Position numbers and translations under genes: made by a program. From positions 1 to 64,000 of the forward strand of contig NZ_BMDW01000011.1 in NCBI RefSeq assembly GCF_014636175.1: a DNA stretch of 64,000 nucleotides, given 5' to 3'. Each line of letters starts with the position of its first letter. The first letter of the stretch is position 1. This document shows, one piece after another, positions 19,225 through 28,998 of the stretch. Below the pieces are notes generated by a model. The model saw only the letters and a list, made by a program, of their open reading frames with translations, was not told the DNA's origin and ran no database searches. This DNA comes from Sphingomonas psychrolutea (GTDB lineage: Bacteria > Pseudomonadota > Alphaproteobacteria > Sphingomonadales > Sphingomonadaceae).

Positions 19225-20291
19225 TGACCGACAGCGCGGACGTCTCGATGGTCGGCACGATCCCGCTCCCCGCCGATGACACGATCGATGCGGGTGCTGT
19301 GGCTGCGTGGATGAAGGGGCATATGCCCGATATCGACGGGCCGGTCGCGCTGTCGAAGTTCAAGGGCGGACAGTCGAACCCGACCTACCGGGTCGATGCG
19401 GGCGGGAAGAGCTATGTCCTGCGTCGCCAGCCGTTCGGCAAGTTGCTACCCTCGGCGCATGCGGTAGACCGCGAATATCGCTTGATCGCGGGCCTCTACC
19501 CGACAGGTTTCCCGGTGCCGGCGCCGTTCGGGTTGTGCGAGGACCCGGACGTGATCGGATCGATGTTCTACGTGATGGAAATGGTCCAGGGGCGCAGCCT
19601 GTGGGACGGCGCGTTGCCGGGGATGACCCCGCCCGAACGCCGCGCGCATTACGATGCGATGGTCGATACGCTGGCCGCGCTGCACAACACCGATCATGTC
19701 GCGGCGGGACTTGGTGAATATGGCCGCCCCGGCAATTATTTCGAGCGGCAGATCGTACGCTGGACCAAGCAATATCGCGCTTCCGAGACCGAACACATGC
19801 CGGCGATGGAGTCGCTAATCGAATGGCTCCCCGCGACTTTGCCCGAACAGACGCGGACCTCGATCGTCCATGGCGATTACCGCATCGACAACATGATCTT
19901 CGCCGCCGACGCGCCGAAGGTGATCGCGGTGCTCGACTGGGAGCTGTCGACGCTGGGAGATCCGCTCGCCGATATTGCCTATTTCCTGATGAACTGGGTG
20001 ACCGAACCCGAAGGCCGTTCGGGCGTGATGGGACTCGACGGTCCAGAGAGCGGCATCCCGACCGTCGAAGAGGTGGTCGCGCGTTATTGTGCGGCGACCG
20101 GGCGCGACGGCTTGCCCAATCTCAACTGGTATTTCTCGTACAGCCTGTTTCGGCTGGCCGGGATCGTCCAGGGCATCAAGAAACGCATCGTCGACGGCAC
20201 CGCGTCGAGCGCGCAGGCGGCCAAGATGGCGGAACGGGTCGGGCCGCTCTCCACGGCTGCATGGGATTTTGCAAAGCGGGCGGGGGCTTAA
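19221..20291 (+). CDS. APH-fold phosphotransferase, ACAD10/11 kinase-domain type
   Basis: A 356-residue protein of the aminoglycoside phosphotransferase/choline kinase fold. The catalytic loop HGDYRIDN (Asp219, Asn224) and metal-binding LDWELSTLGDPLAD (Asp239) are intact, as is the N-terminal KGGQSNPTYRV nucleotide loop. This subfamily is the free-standing version of the kinase domain of ACAD10/11 and of LvaA, which phosphorylate 4-hydroxyacyl-CoA; antibiotic resistance is very unlikely. Overlaps the ADH stop by 4 nt and is followed after 2 bp by an SDR gene. Confidence 0.88.
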   Translation: MMTDSADVSMVGTIPLPADDTIDAGAVAAWMKGHMPDIDGPVALSKFKGGQSNPTYRVDAGGKSYVLRRQPFGKLLPSAHAVDREYRLIAGLYPTGFPVPAPFGLCEDPDVIGSMFYVMEMVQGRSLWDGALPGMTPPERRAHYDAMVDTLAALHNTDHVAAGLGEYGRPGNYFERQIVRWTKQYRASETEHMPAMESLIEWLPATLPEQTRTSIVHGDYRIDNMIFAADAPKVIAVLDWELSTLGDPLADIAYFLMNWVTEPEGRSGVMGLDGPESGIPTVEEVVARYCAATGRDGLPNLNWYFSYSLFRLAGIVQGIKKRIVDGTASSAQAAKMAERVGPLSTAAWDFAKRAGA

Positions 20292-20293
20292 CG

Positions 20294-21058
20294 ATGTCGC
20301 AATTCGATCTTACCGGCAAAATCGTCGTCATTACCGGCTCCTCGCGCGGGATCGGCAAGGCCAGCGCGTTCGAACTGGCGGAGCATGGCGCCAAGGTTGT
20401 CATCTCCAGCCGCAAGCAAGATGCGTGCGATGCGGTCGCCGCCGAAATCAACGCGAAATTCGGCGAAGGAAGCGCGATCGCGGTTGCCGCCAACATTTCC
20501 GACAAGGCCGGACTCCAGCATCTCGTCGATGAAACCCGCGCCGCCTTCGGGCGGATCGACGTGCTCGTCTGCAATGCCGCCTCCAACCCCTATTACGGGC
20601 CGCAAGCCGGGATTTCGGACGAGCAGTTCCGTAAGGTGCTCGACAACAATATCGTCTCGAACCACTGGCTGATCGCAATGGTCGCGCCCGAAATGCGCGC
20701 GCGGCAGAGCGGCAGCATCGTCATCGTCTCCTCGATCGGTGGCCTGCGTGGATCGCCGATCATCGGGGCGTATTGCATTTCGAAGGCCGCCGACATGCAA
20801 CTCGCGCGCAATCTCGCGCATGAATTCGGCCCCGACAATGTCCGCGTGAACTGCATCGCGCCGGGCCTGATCAAGACCGATTTCGCCCGCGCGCTATGGG
20901 AAGATCCCGCACGGATCGCTGAGGCGAACCAGCGCGTGCCGCTGCGCCGGATTGGCGAGCCCGAGGAAATTGCGGGCGCGGTCGTGTTCCTGGCGAGCGC
21001 GGCGAGCAGCTTCATGACCGGGCAGACGATCGTGCTTGATGGTGGCGTGACGATTTAG
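20294..21058 (+). CDS. Short-chain dehydrogenase/reductase
   Basis: A 254-residue classical SDR with cofactor motif [10 protein letters not shown] near the N terminus, NAA at the usual strand end, and active-site YCISK (Tyr-xxx-Lys) preceded by a Ser in SSIGG. It would oxidise or reduce a hydroxyl/keto group on the acyl chain. It sits 2 bp after the kinase-like gene; in the levulinate pathway an SDR (LvaD) plays a comparable part, but the exact substrate is unknown. Confidence 0.9.
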   Translation: MSQFDLTGKIVVITGSSRGIGKASAFELAEHGAKVVISSRKQDACDAVAAEINAKFGEGSAIAVAANISDKAGLQHLVDETRAAFGRIDVLVCNAASNPYYGPQAGISDEQFRKVLDNNIVSNHWLIAMVAPEMRARQSGSIVIVSSIGGLRGSPIIGAYCISKAADMQLARNLAHEFGPDNVRVNCIAPGLIKTDFARALWEDPARIAEANQRVPLRRIGEPEEIAGAVVFLASAASSFMTGQTIVLDGGVTI

Positions 21059-21069
21059 GAGAGCGAGCG

Positions 21070-21870
21070 ATGGCACGGTTCAGCGGCAAGTCGATCATCG
21101 TCACCGGGGCGGGGTCTGGCATCGGGCGCGCAGCGGCGCTGCTCTTCGCCTCCGAAGGCGGCAGCGTCATTGTCGCGGACCTTGCCGACACGGTCCACGA
21201 AACCGCCGCGATGATCGATGCGGCAGGCGGTACCGCCCGCGCCATTCAGATCGACGCCGGATTCGAAGCCGACGTGATCCGCGCCGTGAACGTCGCGTGC
21301 GAATCTTATGGCGGGCTCGACGTGATGTTCGCCAATGCCGGGATTTCGGGCGGGATGGCCAACATCTTCGATACCGATGTCGCGCTGATCACCGAAGTGC
21401 TGCGCGTCAATCTGATCGGGCCGTATCTTGCGATCAAGCACGCAGCCCCCAAGATCGCCGAACGCGGCGGTGGCGCGATCGTGCTGACGGCAAGTGTCGC
21501 CGGGATCCGCTCTGGCGCCGGGTCGCCAGCCTATTCCGCGTCCAAGGCGGGCGTCATCAACCTCGCAATGGTCTCGGCGCAGCAACTCTCTGGCTCCAAC
21601 GTCCGCGTCAATGCGATCTGCCCGGGCCTGACCGAAACCGGCATGACCAAGCCGACCTTCGATTATGCGCGCGAGGCGGGCAAGATGGAAAAGGTCGGTC
21701 GCCTCAATCCCCTTCGCCGCGGTGCGCAGCCCGAGGAACTCGCCAAGGTCGCGGCGTTCCTCGCCTCGGACGATGCGAGCTACGTCAACGGTCAGGCGAT
21801 CGCGGTCGATGGTGGGCTGTCGTCGAGCCACCCGGTGACACGCCAGGAATATGGCAAGACGGCGGTATGA
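21070..21870 (+). CDS. Short-chain dehydrogenase/reductase (second in the operon)
   Basis: A 266-residue classical [15 protein letters not shown] cofactor motif, NAG in FANAGISGG, catalytic YSASK and a C-terminal [12 protein letters not shown]. It follows the first SDR after 11 bp with an AGGAGAG ribosome site. The two SDRs are distinct, so they probably act on different steps or stereoisomers. Its stop overlaps the start of the membrane hydrolase gene (ATGA). Confidence 0.9.
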   Translation: MARFSGKSIIVTGAGSGIGRAAALLFASEGGSVIVADLADTVHETAAMIDAAGGTARAIQIDAGFEADVIRAVNVACESYGGLDVMFANAGISGGMANIFDTDVALITEVLRVNLIGPYLAIKHAAPKIAERGGGAIVLTASVAGIRSGAGSPAYSASKAGVINLAMVSAQQLSGSNVRVNAICPGLTETGMTKPTFDYAREAGKMEKVGRLNPLRRGAQPEELAKVAAFLASDDASYVNGQAIAVDGGLSSSHPVTRQEYGKTAV

Positions 21871-23564
21871 GCGCGCCGCGCCACCGCGGCTGGCTCGCGC
21901 TGCTCGGACTGTTGCTGATCCTCGGCGGTGCCGCGTGCGCGATGATGGTGCGCAGCGCAGGTGGCATTTCGGTGCGCGACATTCGTTTCGCGGGCAAAGA
22001 CGGTACGGTGATGAGCGCGCTGCTCTACGTGCCCGCTGCCGCGACCCCGGCTGCCCGCGCGCCGGGCATTTTTGCTGTTCACGGCTATATCAATTCGCGC
22101 GAGACGCAGGATGGCTTCTCGATCGAGTTCGCCCGGCGCGGTTATGTCGTGCTGGCGCTCGACCAGACTGGCCACGGCTATAGCGGTGGCAAGGCGTTTT
22201 CGAACGGCTTTGGCGGGCCGGACGGGCTGAAATATCTGCGCTCGTTGCCAATGGTTGATCCCGATCAGATCGGGCTGGAAGGGCACAGCATGGGCGGCTG
22301 GACGGTGCTTGCGGCGGCCGCCGCGATGCCCGATTCCTACCGCGCAATCGTGCTCGAAGGATCGTCGACCGGCGCGCCCTACGCCAAAGACGGCAGCCCG
22401 ATTTGGCCACGCAATCTGGCGCTGGTGTACAGCACCTATGACGAATTCTCGAAGATCATGTGGGGTGTCGATCGCGCGATCGATGTGAATGGCAGCGCCA
22501 AGCTGAAGAGCGTGTTCGGGACGGACCAGACCATTATCGCGGGCAAGCTTTACGGCGCAGCAGCAGCGGGCACAGCACGCGTGCTGTATCAGCCGGTGAC
22601 GACGCATCCGGGCGATCACATTTCGACCGCAGCGATCGGCCACGCGACTGACTGGTTCGCGCAGACGCTGAAGGGCGGCACGCCGCGCCGGTCGAGCGAC
22701 CAAATCTGGTATTGGAAAGAAGTCGCCACCGGCGTGTCGCTGATCGGCTTCGTGCTGCTCGTGCTGGGCAGTTTCGATCTGTTGGTGCGCAGCGCGGCGT
22801 TCGCGCCGCTGCGCGCCACGGCGATCGCGGCGTCGACGACGCGGGACGAACGCTGGCGGCGCGGATTCTGGCTGTCGCTGCTGGTGCCGGCGCTGCTCTT
22901 CTATCCGTGCTTCATCGCGGTGTATCTGCTCGTGCCCGCCACCGTCCTCCTGCCGCAGACGGTGACGACGCAAGTCGCGGTCTGGGCGCTGGCAAGTGCG
23001 GCGGCGGGGCTGGCGCTGCGGCGGTTCGGGCCGCGCGCGGTGCCGTCGGTGGCGTCGCCCTGGGGGCCTGCGATCGGCATCGCGCTGGCGACCAGCGCGA
23101 TCGCTTATCTCGCGGTGTTCGCGGTCGATCGACTGTTCGGCACCGATCTGCGCTTCTGGATCGTCGCGGTGAAATGGCCCGATGCGCGGCAATGGGGCAT
23201 TGCGTTGATCTATCTCGCGCCGATTATGGTGGCGTTCCTCGCGCAGCAGCGCAGTGTGCTCGGGCTCACCGTTGGCGGGGATTCACCCGCGCGGAGCTAC
23301 CGAAGCGCGATGCTGGCGATGAGCGGGGGGATCGGTGGCTTAATGGCGCTGATCTACGGGGTCTTCTTCGCGACCGGGACGTTGATCACCGGGTTTGATC
23401 CGTTGACGACGGTCATCGCCCTGCAGTTCGTCGCTGTGCTCCCTGTTATCGCGATCGTCGCGATCTTCGCGTGGCGACGCACCGGCAGCCACCGCGCGGG
23501 CGCGTTGCTGACCGGCGTGCTGGTGACGTTGTACGTCGTGGCGGGGACAGCGACGCAGGGTTAG
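21867..23564 (+). CDS. Alpha/beta hydrolase fused to a polytopic membrane domain
   Basis: A 565-residue two-part protein. After an N-terminal membrane anchor (about 9-27), residues 35-280 form an alpha/beta hydrolase with the nucleophile elbow GHSMGGW (Ser141) and the oxyanion region VHGYINS. From about 285 to the end there are roughly eight hydrophobic segments. The catalytic domain should face the periplasm or the membrane surface. Its ATG overlaps the preceding SDR stop, so it belongs to the same operon. The combination is uncommon and its substrate is unknown; lipid or ester cleavage is a guess. Convergent with the dienelactone hydrolase gene, overlapping by 4 bp. Confidence 0.8.
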   Translation: MSAPRHRGWLALLGLLLILGGAACAMMVRSAGGISVRDIRFAGKDGTVMSALLYVPAAATPAARAPGIFAVHGYINSRETQDGFSIEFARRGYVVLALDQTGHGYSGGKAFSNGFGGPDGLKYLRSLPMVDPDQIGLEGHSMGGWTVLAAAAAMPDSYRAIVLEGSSTGAPYAKDGSPIWPRNLALVYSTYDEFSKIMWGVDRAIDVNGSAKLKSVFGTDQTIIAGKLYGAAAAGTARVLYQPVTTHPGDHISTAAIGHATDWFAQTLKGGTPRRSSDQIWYWKEVATGVSLIGFVLLVLGSFDLLVRSAAFAPLRATAIAASTTRDERWRRGFWLSLLVPALLFYPCFIAVYLLVPATVLLPQTVTTQVAVWALASAAAGLALRRFGPRAVPSVASPWGPAIGIALATSAIAYLAVFAVDRLFGTDLRFWIVAVKWPDARQWGIALIYLAPIMVAFLAQQRSVLGLTVGGDSPARSYRSAMLAMSGGIGGLMALIYGVFFATGTLITGFDPLTTVIALQFVAVLPVIAIVAIFAWRRTGSHRAGALLTGVLVTLYVVAGTATQG

Positions 23565-24361
23565 GCGGTCAACGCTGCCTTGAAGAAGCCGATCACCTCG
23601 TCGGCGGCCTGACGGGTCGGCTCGCCATCCGCGTCGATCAGGTCGCCGGTGAACACGCTGTGCGGCGGGCGCCCGGCGCGGACCAGCACGCTGTCCGGGT
23701 TGGCGCACGCATCGGGCAGTTCGACCCCGGTGAACGCATCGCCGAATTCACGCCGCAACCTCGCAAATTTGGCGGGCTTCGACAGCGGATCGCCGTCGAA
23801 GCGATAGCCGCGCAGGCGCAGTCCCTCGTCGATCGTACGTCGCTTGACGATCGCCAGATCGGCGGCCGAGATATCGAGGCCAGCGGCTTTCGAGACCGGC
23901 ATCCCCGGCTGCGACAGCACGGGGGCGAGTACGACCGGATCGACCGCCATTGACAGCGCGAAGCCGCCGGTCAGACACATGCCGATCACGCCGACGCCGG
24001 GCCCGCCACATTCCAGGTGCGCCTGATGCGCGAGCGGTCGGAGCCAGTCGACGATCGGGCTCGACTTGCCGGTGCGGAACAGCGTGAACTCGCGGCTGAT
24101 GCACAGCCCGTAGAGGCGGCGACGCGTGATCTTTTCGGGGTTGGTCGCATCGGGCGTGCCAAGCAGGATCGGCGCGTAGACGCGCATCCCGGCTTCGGCG
24201 ATCCACCGGCAAAAGCGGGCGAGCGCGGGCGTGAAACCATAAACCTCGTGGATCACGATAACCGCAGGCCCAGCATCGCCAATTACCAGAACAGGCTTGG
24301 TCTCGCGATCGAACGTGTAATCGCGCCGCGTGAAATCGGCGATGTCGGTTGTCAGCGTCAC
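23561..24361 (-). CDS. Dienelactone hydrolase family protein
   Basis: A 266-residue alpha/beta hydrolase of the dienelactone hydrolase family. The nucleophile is Cys129 in GMCLTGG, in the place of the family's GxCxGG motif, and IVIHEVYG near residue 35 carries the expected Glu. It could open a lactone or cleave an ester in the pathway. GTG start at 24361, 4 bp after the thioesterase stop, so last of a minus-strand operon starting at 31031 or 26371. Confidence 0.88.
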   Translation of the reverse strand: MTLTTDIADFTRRDYTFDRETKPVLVIGDAGPAVIVIHEVYGFTPALARFCRWIAEAGMRVYAPILLGTPDATNPEKITRRRLYGLCISREFTLFRTGKSSPIVDWLRPLAHQAHLECGGPGVGVIGMCLTGGFALSMAVDPVVLAPVLSQPGMPVSKAAGLDISAADLAIVKRRTIDEGLRLRGYRFDGDPLSKPAKFARLRREFGDAFTGVELPDACANPDSVLVRAGRPPHSVFTGDLIDADGEPTRQAADEVIGFFKAALTA

Positions 24362-24365
24362 CCCG

Positions 24366-25244
24366 TCACTCCCGCAATCGCATCAACCCTTCCTGCGCCA
24401 CGCTGGCGACCAGCCGACCGTCGCGGGCGAAAATCTTGCCGCGGTTGAAGCCACGCGCATGCCCCGCCCACGGACTATCGCACACGTAGAGCAACCAATC
24501 GTCGGCGCGGAAATCTTCGTGCAACCATACGGTATGATCAAGGCTGGCGGACTGCAGATTATGGGTCATCCAATTGACGCCGTGCGGCAGCGTCGCGGTG
24601 CCGAGCAGCGACATGTCGGACGCATAGGTCAGGATCGCGCGGTGCAATGCCGCGTCGTCGGCGACCGGGGCGACCACGCGGAACCAGTTTACCTGGTGCG
24701 GATCCTGCTTTTCGGGGCTGAACCAGTTCCGCGCGTTGACCGGGCGACTTTCGATCATGCGGGGTCGCATGAAATTGGCGCGGAAGCTTTCGGGGATGTG
24801 GTCAGCGTGTTCGATCCGGATTTCGAGATCACTTTTCAGCGCTTCGGGCGCAGGCACGTCGGGCATGATATCCTGATGCGCGAGGCCGGCCTCGGGCCGT
24901 TGGAGCGAGCATGTCAGGGTAAGGATCGGCACGCCTTTCTGCGTGGCGATCACTCGGCGGGTGGCAAAGCTCTTTCCGTCGAAATCGCGGACCACCCGGT
25001 AGATGATTGGATGCGCCCCGGCACCGGGCCGCATGAAGTAAGCGTGCAGCGAATGCGCGGCCTTGTCCGCATCGGCCGAGCGCTGCGCCGCCTGGAGGGC
25101 CTGCGCCAGCACTTGCCCGCCGAAAACGCGTCCATCACCGTCGTCACCGCGCCGGCCGCGATACAGATCGGTATCGATCTCCTCGACATCGAGCAAGTCG
25201 ACAAGCTTTTGCGCGAGCTGTTCGGGGGTGGGCGCGTCGTCCAT
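24366..25244 (-). CDS. tesB: Acyl-CoA thioesterase II
   Basis: A 292-residue double-hotdog thioesterase of the TesB family with GRVFGGQVLAQALQAA in the first hotdog and SLDHTVWLHEDFRADDWLLY in the second. It hydrolyses medium- and long-chain acyl-CoA to free acid and CoA, releasing chains that cannot be degraded further. The ATG overlaps the stop of the upstream acyl-CoA dehydrogenase (TGATG). Confidence 0.93.
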   Translation of the reverse strand: MDDAPTPEQLAQKLVDLLDVEEIDTDLYRGRRGDDGDGRVFGGQVLAQALQAAQRSADADKAAHSLHAYFMRPGAGAHPIIYRVVRDFDGKSFATRRVIATQKGVPILTLTCSLQRPEAGLAHQDIMPDVPAPEALKSDLEIRIEHADHIPESFRANFMRPRMIESRPVNARNWFSPEKQDPHQVNWFRVVAPVADDAALHRAILTYASDMSLLGTATLPHGVNWMTHNLQSASLDHTVWLHEDFRADDWLLYVCDSPWAGHARGFNRGKIFARDGRLVASVAQEGLMRLRE

Positions 25245-26371
25245 CAATAGCCCGCCGCGCGCGCGACCCGGTCGGCGTGGAAATTGGCGTCGCCGAACAT
25301 CTCGGCCAGCACGCGTGCGCGCTTCATGTAAAAGCCGATGTTATATTCATCAGTCATGCCGATGCCGCCGTGCATCTGGACGCCCTCCTGCACCGACAAG
25401 GTCGTGGCCATTGCGGTCATCGCCTTGGCGACCGAGACGGCGGTGTCGGCGGTGTCGCTGTTGGCGTCAAGCAGTTGCTGCGCCTTGATTACTGCGGCGC
25501 GCGCGACTTCCATCTCGCTGTAGAGATGCGCGGCGCGATGCTGGAGCGCCTGAAAGCTGCCGATCATCGTACCGAATTGCTTGCGTTGCTTCAAATATCC
25601 GACGGTCATGTCCATCGCGCCGCCGCCCACGCCGAGCAGCTCGGCCGAGGCACCCGTTCGCCCTGCGCGGAGCAGGCGGTCGAGCGGCGAACGGCCGCCA
25701 TCGACATCGCCGATCACCGCATCGGCATCGATTTCAACGCCGTCGAAATCGAGCCGCGCGGCGATGCTCGAATCGGCGAGGCGCTCGGGCGTAGCAGTCA
25801 GATTGGCCAGGTCTTTGGGGATCGCGAACAGCGTAATGCCCGCGGCGTCATCGGCGCTGCCAGCGGTGCGGGCAGCGACGATCAGCAGATCGGCGACATG
25901 GCCGTGCGTGACGAACTGCTTCTTGCCGGTCAGCTTGAAGCCGTTGCCCGAACGCTCGGCCGTGAGGCCGACGCTGTCGCGGTGCTTCGCGCCCTCGTCG
26001 ATCGCCAGTGCTGCAACAGTGTCGCCCGCGAGGATGCCGGGGAACCATCGCGCGGCGTGGGCAGTGCCTTTCAGCGTCGCGACCGCCGCCACCGCCGTGG
26101 TCAGGAAGGGCGAAGGCGAGAGGTTTCGGCCGATTTCTTCGAGCACCACACCCGCCTCGACATGGCCGAGCCCGAGGCCGCCTTCGGCCTCTCCGATCAG
26201 GATGCCAGTGAACCCCATTTCGGCAAAGCTCTTCCACAGGTCGCGGCTGAAGCCGGTCGCGTCGTTCGCGTCGCGCAGCGCGCGCATGTGCTTTACGGGG
26301 GCGTGCTCGCCCACGAAATCGCGGATCGTATCCTGCAGGGCGGTTTGGTCGTCGTCGAGAAACAGGGGCAT
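25244..26371 (-). CDS. Acyl-CoA dehydrogenase, subunit lacking the usual catalytic Glu
   Basis: A 375-residue acyl-CoA dehydrogenase fold protein (KQRKQFGTMIGSFQALQHR and QMHGGIGMTDEYNIG). At the position of the C-terminal YEG/IEG motif it reads MFGDANFHADRVAR, with Phe359 where Glu is expected. This fits the non-catalytic partner of a heteromeric (alpha2beta2) dehydrogenase, as known for FadE pairs of steroid degraders. The likely partner is the 392-residue dehydrogenase encoded upstream at 26518. ATG start after AAGGAAG; the open frame beyond it is repeat sequence. Confidence 0.88.
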   Translation of the reverse strand: MPLFLDDDQTALQDTIRDFVGEHAPVKHMRALRDANDATGFSRDLWKSFAEMGFTGILIGEAEGGLGLGHVEAGVVLEEIGRNLSPSPFLTTAVAAVATLKGTAHAARWFPGILAGDTVAALAIDEGAKHRDSVGLTAERSGNGFKLTGKKQFVTHGHVADLLIVAARTAGSADDAAGITLFAIPKDLANLTATPERLADSSIAARLDFDGVEIDADAVIGDVDGGRSPLDRLLRAGRTGASAELLGVGGGAMDMTVGYLKQRKQFGTMIGSFQALQHRAAHLYSEMEVARAAVIKAQQLLDANSDTADTAVSVAKAMTAMATTLSVQEGVQMHGGIGMTDEYNIGFYMKRARVLAEMFGDANFHADRVARAAGY

Positions 26372-26385
26372 TTTTCTTCCTTCTT

Positions 26386-26513
26386 CTCCCCCTCCCCGCT
26401 TGCGGGGAGAGGGTCGGGGAGAGGGGCAGTCGCGGGAACGAACGTCCGCGTCGCTGCCCTCTCCCGACCTCACTTCGTTCGGCCACCCTCTCCCGCGAAG
26501 CGGGAGAGGGTGG
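26386..26513. repeat. Family B hairpin cluster, copy 1 (between paired acyl-CoA dehydrogenases)
   Basis: Contains CCTCCCCGCTTGCGGGGAGAGG, a central CTGCCCTCTCCCGACC and CCTCTCCCGCGAAGCGGGAGAGG, with the outer blocks complementary to each other. The core CTCTCCC/GGGAGAG plus GACCTC...TTCGTTCGGCC is shared with copies at 46536 and 47490. Confidence 0.8.
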
Positions 26514-26517
26514 TGTG

Positions 26518-27696
26518 TTACGCCGGCAATTCCAAAATCCGTTTGGCGATGATGTTGAGCTGGACTTCACTCGTCCCCCCCTCAATCGAATTCGCCTTAG
26601 TGCGCAGCCACGCGCGCGCCTCGGCACCGCCGCGCGAGCTTTCGCTCTCCCATTCGAGCAAGTTCGAACCACCCGCCGCCATCATCAGCTCATGGCGCGA
26701 TTTGTTGAGCTCGGTGCCGTAATATTTCATCATCGAGGGCTGCGCGGGATGCGCGCGACCCGCTTTCAACTCGTCGATGAAGCGCTCGGACATCGACCCG
26801 AATGCGTTCGCGCGCACTTCGAAAGAGGCGATGCTCGCGCGGAGCAACGGATCGGCGAGGCGGCCGTCATGATCGAGCCCGATCGTGGCGATTGCGCCTT
26901 CGATCAACGGGTTGCCGCCCGAACTTGCCAGACCCATGCCGGAAATCATCTCGCGCTCATGGCCCAGCAGATATTTGGCGACGTCCCAGCCCTTGTTCTC
27001 GTCATGGACGCGCTGCGACTTGGGCACCTTCACATTGTCCATGAAGGTTTCGCAGAAGGGCGAATAGCCCGAGATCAGCAGGATCGGTTTGGTCGAGACG
27101 CCGGGTGAGGCCATGTCGAACAGTACGAAGCTGATCCCGCCCTGCTTGGTGGTTTTGTCGGTGCGGACGAGGCAGAAAATCCAATCGGCCTTGTCGGCAT
27201 AGGAGGTCCACACCTTCTGCCCGTTGATGACATAATGGTCGCCCGCATCCTCGGCGCTGGTGGCGAGGCTGGCGAGGTCCGACCCGGCATTGGGTTCGGA
27301 ATAGCCCTGACACCAGCGGATTTGCCCCTTCGCGATCTTGGTCAGGTAATCGAGCTTCTGCTCCTCCGTCCCGTATTTCAGCAATGCTGGCCCGAGCATA
27401 GAGATACCGAAGGAATTGAGCGGGTTGCGGCACTTCATTGCTGCCATTTCTTCGCGCAGAACTTTGGTCTCCGCTGGCGATAACCCGCCGCCGCCATAGG
27501 CGACCGGCCAATCGGGCACGGTCCAGCCGCGCGACGCCATGGCGTCCATCCATTCTTTCTGGCCGGGCTGGAAATCCGGGTTCCGTCCGCCCCAGCACGC
27601 ATCCTTATCGGTGCGGATCGGCTCGCGCATTTCGGGCGGGCAGTTCGCTTCCAGCCAGGCACGGGTTTCGGCGCGGAAGGTGTCGAGGTCGGTCAT
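26518..27696 (-). CDS. Acyl-CoA dehydrogenase with catalytic Glu
   Basis: A 392-residue acyl-CoA dehydrogenase with flavin-binding GYSEPNAGSDLASLAT and the catalytic base Glu372 in SIEGGTSEVQLN. The sequence is of the FadE17/FadE-like type that works as heteromer with a second subunit, here proposed to be the product of the next gene downstream (25244-26371). A family B repeat separates the two. Its ATG directly abuts the stop of the amidase gene. Confidence 0.9.
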   Translation of the reverse strand: MTDLDTFRAETRAWLEANCPPEMREPIRTDKDACWGGRNPDFQPGQKEWMDAMASRGWTVPDWPVAYGGGGLSPAETKVLREEMAAMKCRNPLNSFGISMLGPALLKYGTEEQKLDYLTKIAKGQIRWCQGYSEPNAGSDLASLATSAEDAGDHYVINGQKVWTSYADKADWIFCLVRTDKTTKQGGISFVLFDMASPGVSTKPILLISGYSPFCETFMDNVKVPKSQRVHDENKGWDVAKYLLGHEREMISGMGLASSGGNPLIEGAIATIGLDHDGRLADPLLRASIASFEVRANAFGSMSERFIDELKAGRAHPAQPSMMKYYGTELNKSRHELMMAAGGSNLLEWESESSRGGAEARAWLRTKANSIEGGTSEVQLNIIAKRILELPA

Positions 27697-28998
27697 CTAT
27701 CGGCTCCAGACGAGGTCGTGCGCCACGCGGGCGACGGCGATGGCGGTGTGGTCGGCATAACGGTCTGCAATCACTTGCACGCCGATCGGCATGCCGTCGG
27801 GATCGACGCCGACCGGAACGCTGGTGGCGGGCAGCAGCGGGAAGGTGGCAAGGCCGGGATAGGCGATCTGTGCGGCGAAGGGGGTTGCGACACCATCGAT
27901 CATGGCGATGCGATCGCCGATCGGTGTGTCGTCGTGCAGGAAGGCCGTCGTGCCCCAGGCGGGGGCGATCACCGCGTCATACGCGCGAAACAGCCGACGC
28001 CACGCGCGACGGCATGCGGCTTGCCGGTCGAGCAGGACGATCATCGGGGTCGACGGTGGGCCGCTGGGGGAGGGTGCCCCGCGCGCCATCGCGACCGCGA
28101 GAATGCGCATGTAATCTTCATGCTGGCTCTTAAGATCGGGAAGCAAGTCGCTGTGATAGTCTACTGTCGCACCGACTTTCGCAAAGGCTGCCCCGACCGC
28201 CTCGACCGCGTCGGATATCGTCGCCGCAGCCGCCGCGAGCGGATGACGCGCGAGGATGAGGATGCGCCAGTCGCCCGTGCCGCGCGGCGTGGGCTTGGGC
28301 AACGGAAGATCGCTGACGAGATCGAGCGCCAGTGCGAGATCGTCGGGATCGCGCGCGAGCGGGCCGATCACGCTGAGATTCGGCGCAGCCCCTTGGGTAC
28401 GCGGAAAATAATGGCCGTCCGTGTCGAGCATTCCGAAGGTCGGCTTGTGACCCCATATCCCGCAAAAGGCGGCGGGAACGCGGATCGATCCGCCAATGTC
28501 CGAACCGAACTCAAGCGGCACGAACCCCGCCGCAAGCGCTGCAGCCGACCCGCCCGAGGAGCCGCCGCTGACGCGGTCGAGGTTATGCGGGTTGCGCGTG
28601 CGGCCGTAATTCGGGTTGTTGGTCTGCAGATCGGCGAGGCCGACGGGGATGTTGGTCTTGCCGAGGATGACAGCACCCGCCGCCTTCAGCCGCTGCACCG
28701 CGACGGCATCCTCGGTCGCGATATGATCGGCATGTTCGGCAAAGCCCCAGCTCGTCGCCAAACCGGCAATGTCAAAGCTTTCCTTGACCGTCATCGGCAC
28801 GCCGAGCAGCGCGCGGTCATCCTTCGGCCCCGCGTCGATCGCGCGCGCGGCGTCGCGGGCGCGATCGAAATCACGGATGACGACGGCGTTGATCGCGCCA
28901 TCGCCCGCTTCGATCCGCGCGATGGCCGCGTCGCACTCGGCGAGCGCGGTGGTCTCGCCCGAGCGGATCGCGGCGGCGGTGGCGATTGCCGATTTCAA
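27697..28998 (-). CDS. Amidase-signature family amidase
   Basis: A 433-residue amidase with the Ser-cisSer-Lys machinery: Lys72 in TVKESFD, the glycine/serine stretch [15 protein letters not shown] around 144-157 with the cis-Ser, and nucleophile Ser171 in [10 protein letters not shown]. It should hydrolyse a carboxamide; the substrate is unknown, but its place between a hydratase/dehydrogenase and acyl-CoA dehydrogenases suggests an amide intermediate or side chain. The TTG start overlaps the upstream stop (TTGA), and no other plausible start lies before residue 69. Confidence 0.88.
   Translation of the reverse strand: MKSAIATAAAIRSGETTALAECDAAIARIEAGDGAINAVVIRDFDRARDAARAIDAGPKDDRALLGVPMTVKESFDIAGLATSWGFAEHADHIATEDAVAVQRLKAAGAVILGKTNIPVGLADLQTNNPNYGRTRNPHNLDRVSGGSSGGSAAALAAGFVPLEFGSDIGGSIRVPAAFCGIWGHKPTFGMLDTDGHYFPRTQGAAPNLSVIGPLARDPDDLALALDLVSDLPLPKPTPRGTGDWRILILARHPLAAAAATISDAVEAVGAAFAKVGATVDYHSDLLPDLKSQHEDYMRILAVAMARGAPSPSGPPSTPMIVLLDRQAACRRAWRRLFRAYDAVIAPAWGTTAFLHDDTPIGDRIAMIDGVATPFAAQIAYPGLATFPLLPATSVPVGVDPDGMPIGVQVIADRYADHTAIAVARVAHDLVWSR

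Noticed and set aside
19221-20291. Aminoglycoside resistance kinase
   Set aside because: The fold is shared, but the operon with an ACAD10/11-type dehydrogenase and the subfamily motifs point to acyl-CoA metabolism.
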